A stretch of 5,149 bases of DNA. Source: an uncultured Collinsella sp. GTDB taxonomy: Bacteria > Actinomycetota > Coriobacteriia > Coriobacteriales > Coriobacteriaceae. The translations under genes and the position numbers were made by a program. This document shows positions 1-5,149 of the stretch, piece after piece. The notes beneath the pieces are model-generated. The model saw only the letters and a list, made by a program, of their open reading frames with translations, was not told where the DNA came from and ran no database searches. The stretch covers positions 1 to 5,149 of the forward strand of contig CABRDB010000083.1 in the NCBI GenBank assembly GCA_902469555.1, written 5' to 3'. Position 1 is the first letter of the stretch. Each line of letters starts with the position of its first letter.

Positions 1-138
1 CCGCCGCGGCTGAATTAGACACTCACCATTGTCGGCCTAATCCGCGGTCTTTCATGCAGCAGGGGCTCTCAATGTTTTTATGTCCTGCTCATATCGTCTC
101 TGCCGGCAGTTAAGGAACATCCCTAAGTGCCGGGTTTT

Positions 139-145
139 GAGGAGG
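139..145 (+). promoter_or_regulatory. Ribosome binding site of the CPBP protease gene
   Basis: GAGGAGG lies 5 nt before the ATG at 151. It decides the start: the in-frame GTG at 127 lies upstream of this site and has no comparable purine-rich sequence before it, so translation from 151 is preferred. Confidence 0.8.
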
Positions 146-150
146 TTGGC

Positions 151-1065
151 ATGCTCAACGCGATGATTTGGGCACTTGCCTGTTTTGGCGTCGTCGCTGC
201 CGATATTGCCCTGAGCGTCGTTTTGTTCTCCGCCCTTGGCGTCGCATCGGTGCTCATGGGTTTTTCGCCCTATGACCTCGACATTCAATTGCTTCAGGCC
301 GTCGCGCAGACGGCATCGTTTTTGATGGCGCTGCTGTGGTGGCGTTATCTGTGGCCGCGTTCGTTTATGGCACGCCGGCAAAGCGAGCACCCGCTCGGCG
401 GGGGAGCGCGTGGGGCGTGGAAACGCATCGCCTGCGTTATCGTGATTGGCCTGGCCCTGCAGGTGGTCGTTGGCTACGTGACCGACGCCGTGCTGTCGCT
501 GCTGCCCGAGGCTGCGGCCGACTACAGCGAGCTTGTCGAGGAAACAGGCATGGGCGACACTAGCTATCTCGACGTTCTGACTACGGTACTCGGCGCCCCA
601 TTTTGTGAAGAGCTGCTGGTGCGCGGCATTATTTTCGAGTTTTCGCTCCGAGCGTTTAATCCGCAGTGCCGCCCACTTTGGAAGCGCCGGCGTCGTGCGA
701 GCGCGCAGGACGGCGCCATGGTGCCCTGGGCGGCCCCAAGCACGTGGGGTATCGCAGCGGCGATTGTACTGCAGGCGGCAATCTTCGGTTTTATGCACAT
801 GAATTGGGTGCAGGGTTGCTACGCGGGTGCCGCTGGCCTCATCTTTGGTTGGGTGCTCGTGACGACCGGAAAGCTCCGCTACACGATCCTGCTGCACTTT
901 GCCTTTAACGCCGGGTCGTACCTCATGGGCCTGCTGTGGTTTGTGAACACACCGCTCGACGTGGTGGTCACGGTTGGCATCGCCGGCTTTGTGCTGGTAG
1001 AGTCGATGCGCTCGCTGCTACGATTGTGCATTCCCGTGTCGCGCGAAGCTGATCGGTCTGAGTAA
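151..1065 (+). CDS. CPBP family intramembrane metalloprotease (CAAX/Abi type)
   Basis: Predicted 304-residue polytopic membrane protein. The three signature motifs of the CPBP (CAAX protease and bacteriocin-processing, also called Abi) family are visible in order. Motif 1 is EELLVR at residues 153-158 (Glu-Glu-x3-Arg). Motif 2 is FGFMH at 212-216 (Phe-x3-His). Motif 3 is HFAFN at 249-253 (His-x3-Asn). These Glu and His residues form the family's active site inside the membrane. Hydrophobic stretches near residues 6-37, 46-68, 92-118, 200-217, 221-239, 242-262 and 266-292 fit the expected multi-helix fold. An Arg/Lys-rich loop (about 174-186, with KRRRR) between motifs 1 and 2 is probably cytoplasmic and looks like an insertion. 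The substrate cannot be read from sequence; family members act in protein processing, bacteriocin immunity or unknown roles. The gene ends in tandem TAA codons and converges on the AraC gene, so it is not in the sugar operon. The family call is firm; the biological role is unknown. Confidence 0.9.
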   Translation: MLNAMIWALACFGVVAADIALSVVLFSALGVASVLMGFSPYDLDIQLLQAVAQTASFLMALLWWRYLWPRSFMARRQSEHPLGGGARGAWKRIACVIVIGLALQVVVGYVTDAVLSLLPEAAADYSELVEETGMGDTSYLDVLTTVLGAPFCEELLVRGIIFEFSLRAFNPQCRPLWKRRRRASAQDGAMVPWAAPSTWGIAAAIVLQAAIFGFMHMNWVQGCYAGAAGLIFGWVLVTTGKLRYTILLHFAFNAGSYLMGLLWFVNTPLDVVVTVGIAGFVLVESMRSLLRLCIPVSREADRSE

Positions 1066-1087
1066 TAACGCCTTTAACTAGACCGAT
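1052..1087. terminator. Hairpin across the convergent gene ends (possible bidirectional terminator)
   Basis: ATCGGTCT (1052-1059) is perfectly complementary to AGACCGAT (1080-1087), giving an 8-bp stem. AGT/ACT (1061-1063 with 1077-1079) can add 3 bp past a bulged G. The loop holds the stop codons of both convergent genes. Neither strand shows a U-tract after the stem, so this is not a canonical intrinsic terminator. It may still pause or terminate transcription or stabilise 3' ends. Confidence 0.4.
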
Positions 1088-2066
1088 GCGTCCTGAACGC
1101 ACCTGGCGTTTCGCCGAATGTTTCTTTAAATTTTGAGTAAAAGAATGACATGTTGGATATGCCGACTTTTCGGGCTACATACTGCACGCTGCGCTCGGTG
1201 TTATTGAGAAGATATGCCGCCTCTGTGAGCTGCTGGTTGAGCTTGATTTGCGAAAACGTTTTACCGGTTTTTTGCTTGATCAAGCTGCTGAGATAGCTGG
1301 TGCTATAACCCGTATCGCTCGCAATGCTTTCGAGCGTGCAGTCGCCGTAACTTCGCTCAATATGATTCAGAATCGACACGATGCGTTCGTCCGACATGAT
1401 CGCCTGGTTATCAGTTGCGGAGCGTCGGTACAGTCCTCGTATGAGAACAAGGAATAGGCTGACGGCGAGGTGCCTCATGAGTTCATTGGAGTAGGCATCT
1501 TTAAAGTGATATTCGATAAAGAGCATCTCGATGAGGCGTCGCGCATGTCGGGCGTATTCCTCTGGAAGAATGAGATATTTGCGAGCCTCACGGTTTTTGG
1601 ACACAAAATCAAATAGGAGATTCGTTAATGGTGACGCGCCGGGTAGCTGGCTCAGGAACACCGAATCGAACATTTCCTTTTTGAAGACGATTGAAATGAC
1701 GATATCGTGCTCGCCCTTAACGTATGGAACGCTTCTGACTACGCCGGTGTTGCAAATGAGCACATCACCCTTTTTAAGGAGCAGTGACCGTCCGTTGACG
1801 ACAAACGTGCAGACGCCGTCGTACACGTAGTTAAGCTCCATATCCCGATTGATATGAGGAGGAATGTCGGTAAAGCGTGACTCCTTGATAAGGCCCACGG
1901 GGTTTTCGTCGAGGGTTTCTTTCCAATCAAACAGATAGACCTCTTCGCCGCTAATGGTTGTGGTTTCCACCCTGTTATATCGCGGGCTGGGCTCTCCCGG
2001 ATGCGTACGATGCCACTCTTCGGTCTCGGTATGCGTATAGAGCAACTGTTTGAGATTCGAATCCAT
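1074..2066 (-). CDS. AraC family transcriptional regulator with N-terminal cupin-like sensor domain
   Basis: Predicted 330-residue cytoplasmic regulator. Residues about 65-125 look like the AraC-type cupin ligand-binding fold (PPHINRDMELNYVYDG then the KKGDVLICN turn). The common His-x-His at the start of this motif is His-x-Asn here. The C-terminal 100 residues carry the two helix-turn-helix units of the AraC/XylS DNA-binding domain. The first is at about 243-268 (TLESIASDTGYSTSYLSSLI). The second is at about 292-325 (SVQYVARKVGISNMSFFYSKF), closing with the family-typical GETPGAFR. The ATG at 2066 is supported by a GGAG 6 nt upstream on the minus strand. The gene is transcribed divergently from the glycosidase-PTS operon and has paired repeats in the shared promoter region, so it is probably the operon's ligand-responsive activator and an autoregulator. 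The target and effector are inferred; the effector is likely a sugar or phospho-sugar but cannot be named. Confidence 0.93.
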   Translation of the reverse strand: MDSNLKQLLYTHTETEEWHRTHPGEPSPRYNRVETTTISGEEVYLFDWKETLDENPVGLIKESRFTDIPPHINRDMELNYVYDGVCTFVVNGRSLLLKKGDVLICNTGVVRSVPYVKGEHDIVISIVFKKEMFDSVFLSQLPGASPLTNLLFDFVSKNREARKYLILPEEYARHARRLIEMLFIEYHFKDAYSNELMRHLAVSLFLVLIRGLYRRSATDNQAIMSDERIVSILNHIERSYGDCTLESIASDTGYSTSYLSSLIKQKTGKTFSQIKLNQQLTEAAYLLNNTERSVQYVARKVGISNMSFFYSKFKETFGETPGAFRTHRSS

Positions 2067-2072
2067 GGGGTG

Positions 2073-2076
2073 CTCC
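2073..2076 (-). promoter_or_regulatory. Ribosome binding site of the AraC regulator gene
   Basis: On the minus strand GGAG lies 6 nt before the ATG at 2066-2064. The site sits inside the left arm of the large inverted repeat (2068-2086), so any protein or RNA pairing at that arm would also touch translation of the regulator. Confidence 0.65.
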
Positions 2077-2081
2077 AGCGG

Positions 2082-3696
<1,615 letters not shown>

Positions 3697-3698
<2 letters not shown>

Positions 3699-3701
3699 GA
3701 G
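3697..3701 (+). promoter_or_regulatory. Ribosome binding site of the PTS permease, overlapping the upstream stop codon
   Basis: AGGAG at 3697-3701 shares bases with the TAG stop (3696-3698) of the glycosidase and lies 8 nt before the GTG at 3710. It favours 3710 over the in-frame GTG at 3701, which would overlap the site itself. The arrangement suggests translational coupling of the two genes. Confidence 0.65.
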
Positions 3702-3709
3702 TGATTGTT

Positions 3710-5080
3710 GTGGCAGACAAGAAGGAACTAGCCGCTCGTGTCCTCGAGCTCGTGGGCGGCGCCGATAACGTTGTTATGGCAACGCACTGCATTACAAGGC
3801 TCAGATTCAACCTGAAGGACGATAGCAAGGCAGACCTGGAGGCCCTTAAGACGCTTGACGGCGCCTTGGGCGCGCAAGTTAAAGACGGGCAGTGGCAGGT
3901 TATCATCGGCGCCAGCGTGGGGTCGGTATATGACGAATTGGAGCCCATGCTGGGCGACAGGATGGGTGGCGAGGTCTCCGCCGACGCCGAGCAGCCTGAG
4001 CTCCAAAAAGGTTCGGCTCGCGTATTCGATATCATCACCGGCATCTTCTCCGCTATCATTCCCGCACTGGTGGCGGGAGGCATCGTAAAGGGCATCCTGG
4101 CTGCTATCGCGGCTTTTGGAATCGACACGGGTGCCGGCGACTTTGCGATATTCAATATGATTTCGGATATCCCGTTCTACTTCTTGCCGTTTTTGCTGGC
4201 AATGTCTACGGCTGATAAGTTCCGAGTCAACCGCTCGCTTGCGCTTTGTGTTGCCGGATCGCTGATGTACCCGACCATTGTCAACGCTGTCGGTACGGGC
4301 GAGACGCCTCTTGCGTTGTTCGGTTTTACGGTGCCGATTTTTAGCTACGCCGATTCCGTGTTTCCGGTCATCTTTGGCGTCATTGGCTTGTCTTTTGTAT
4401 ATCGCGCAATCGACAAAGTCGTGCCGGATCTTTTTAAGCTCGTTGTCGTTCCGGCGCTCTCCCTTGCTATCGTGATTCCCGTTAACCTGTTTGTGCTCGC
4501 TCCGATTGGTGCCTGGTGCGGTCTTGGTCTTGCCAACGGTATCGTTTGGCTATTCTCGACGTTAGGCCCCGTTGCCGGTTTTCTGCTGGGCTTCTTTATG
4601 CCGCTTATCGTGCTCTTCGGCATGCACCAGTCAACGAGCCCTATCCAGATTTCCAATATCGCAACGCTTGGGTATGACTATCTGCTCCCGATCTCTTTCT
4701 GCCATAACCTCGCCGAAAGCGGTGCGTCTTTTGGTGCAGCCCTGCGCATGACCGACGAAAAGCTCAAGTCCGCTGCAATGACGTGCGCCTTCTCAGCATT
4801 TATGGGAATTTCCGAGCCCGCCTTGTTTACCGTTCAGGTTCCTAACAGGACTCCGCTTATCGCTGCGATGATCGCGGATGGCATTGGCGGTGCGCTTACC
4901 GTTGTTCTGGGCGCAAAGTGCTTCGGCTTTGTTATGCCCGGCATTACCTCGTTGCCCGTTTATGCCGATCCAAGCGGCAATCCCATGAACCTGATCATGA
5001 TTGTCGTCTGCATCGCTTTGACTTGGGTTATCTCTGCGGCGCTCTCGTTTGCGCTCTATGGTCGTTTCGACAAAAAGTAA
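3710..5080 (+). CDS. PTS sugar transporter subunit EIIBC, glucose/beta-glucoside superfamily, without EIIA domain
   Basis: Predicted 456-residue inner-membrane permease that transports and phosphorylates a sugar. Residues 1-80 form an EIIB domain with the phosphorylated Cys at C27 in ATHCITRLRF. A linker follows at about 81-102. From about 105 the EIIC domain begins (GIFSAIIPALVAGGIVKGIL) with roughly ten hydrophobic segments. EIIC landmarks are GMH (H306, in FGMHQSTSPI) and GISEPALF (E369). In BglF-like permeases the His motif is usually followed by Trp; here it is Gln. BglF-type proteins of about 620 residues continue into a C-terminal EIIA domain; this one stops cleanly after YGRFDKK, so EIIA must act in trans. 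The gene is co-transcribed with the glycosidase (11-nt gap, overlapping ribosome binding site). Start 3710 is chosen over 3701 on ribosome-binding-site spacing; the difference is three residues. The beta-glucoside preference is inferred from the partner enzyme. Confidence 0.9.
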   Translation: MADKKELAARVLELVGGADNVVMATHCITRLRFNLKDDSKADLEALKTLDGALGAQVKDGQWQVIIGASVGSVYDELEPMLGDRMGGEVSADAEQPELQKGSARVFDIITGIFSAIIPALVAGGIVKGILAAIAAFGIDTGAGDFAIFNMISDIPFYFLPFLLAMSTADKFRVNRSLALCVAGSLMYPTIVNAVGTGETPLALFGFTVPIFSYADSVFPVIFGVIGLSFVYRAIDKVVPDLFKLVVVPALSLAIVIPVNLFVLAPIGAWCGLGLANGIVWLFSTLGPVAGFLLGFFMPLIVLFGMHQSTSPIQISNIATLGYDYLLPISFCHNLAESGASFGAALRMTDEKLKSAAMTCAFSAFMGISEPALFTVQVPNRTPLIAAMIADGIGGALTVVLGAKCFGFVMPGITSLPVYADPSGNPMNLIMIVVCIALTWVISAALSFALYGRFDKK

Positions 5081-5112
5081 CGACGTTTTGAGATAGACAA
5101 TATTAATCGGCC

Positions 5113-5149
5113 GCTCGCCGGGGAATCGTTCTGCGACGCCCCGGCGAGC
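5113..5149 (+). terminator. Rho-independent terminator of the glycosidase-PTS operon (cut at window end)
   Basis: GCTCGCCGGGG (5113-5123) pairs perfectly with CCCCGGCGAGC (5139-5149), an 11-bp GC-rich stem. TCG/CGA (5126-5128 with 5134-5136) can add an inner stem. It starts 32 nt after the PTS stop codon. The window stops at the last base of the stem, so the U-tract that should follow cannot be seen. Confidence 0.75.

Noticed and set aside
58..89. AGCAGG/CCTGCT inverted repeat upstream of the CPBP gene
   Set aside because: Only 6 bp with an 18-20 nt loop and no U-tract; this is expected by chance.
3..113. An open frame of 36 codons reaching the left edge, possibly the tail of an upstream gene or (from the ATG at 54) a short leader peptide
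   Set aside because: Composition is not gene-like, there is no ribosome binding site for the ATG at 54, and the length is too short to judge. I see no supported feature in 1-138.
52..897. A 281-codon open frame on the minus strand overlapping the CPBP gene
   Set aside because: It is antisense to a clearly recognisable protease, its translation has low-complexity, Arg/His/Gln-rich composition and no recognisable domain, and GC-rich codon use on the opposite strand explains the lack of stops.

Overview
This window looks like a chromosomal segment from a moderately GC-rich anaerobic actinobacterium. My best guess is a gut Coriobacteriia such as Collinsella or a relative. The guess rests on gene content (PTS plus family 1 phospho-glycosidase, AraC regulator), strong GGAGG-type ribosome binding sites, GTG start use and a GC-rich coding style. 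It is an inference, because no rRNA or other taxonomic marker is present.

Layout: positions 1-150 hold no gene I can support. A plus-strand CPBP/CAAX-type intramembrane protease runs 151-1065. It converges on a minus-strand AraC-family regulator (1074-2066), and the two stop codons lie inside one short hairpin. The 153-bp gap at 2067-2219 is a divergent control region. On the plus strand it is followed by a two-gene operon: a family 1 glycosidase of the 6-phospho-beta-glucosidase type (2220-3698) and a PTS EIIBC permease of the glucose/beta-glucoside superfamily (3710-5080). The gene pair is separated by 11 nt, and the permease ribosome binding site overlaps the glycosidase stop codon. A strong GC-rich hairpin at 5113-5149 ends the operon, and the window ends at the base of its stem.

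Proposed working model: the permease imports and phosphorylates a beta-glycoside, and the glycosidase splits the phosphorylated sugar in the cytoplasm. The divergent AraC regulator senses a ligand through its N-terminal cupin and switches the operon on. The control region supports this. Two copies of the 9-mer TGAACGGTA lie in direct orientation exactly 21 bp apart. The downstream copy overlaps the -35 position of an extended -10 promoter for the operon and also the -10 of the regulator's own promoter. A longer inverted repeat (11 bp perfect, 16 of 19 matching) brackets the whole divergent promoter region.

Most of the window is ordinary sugar-utilisation DNA. The points worth a second look are the structure of the divergent control region, a non-canonical phosphate-binding loop in the glycosidase, and a permease without an EIIA domain or an EIIA gene beside it.
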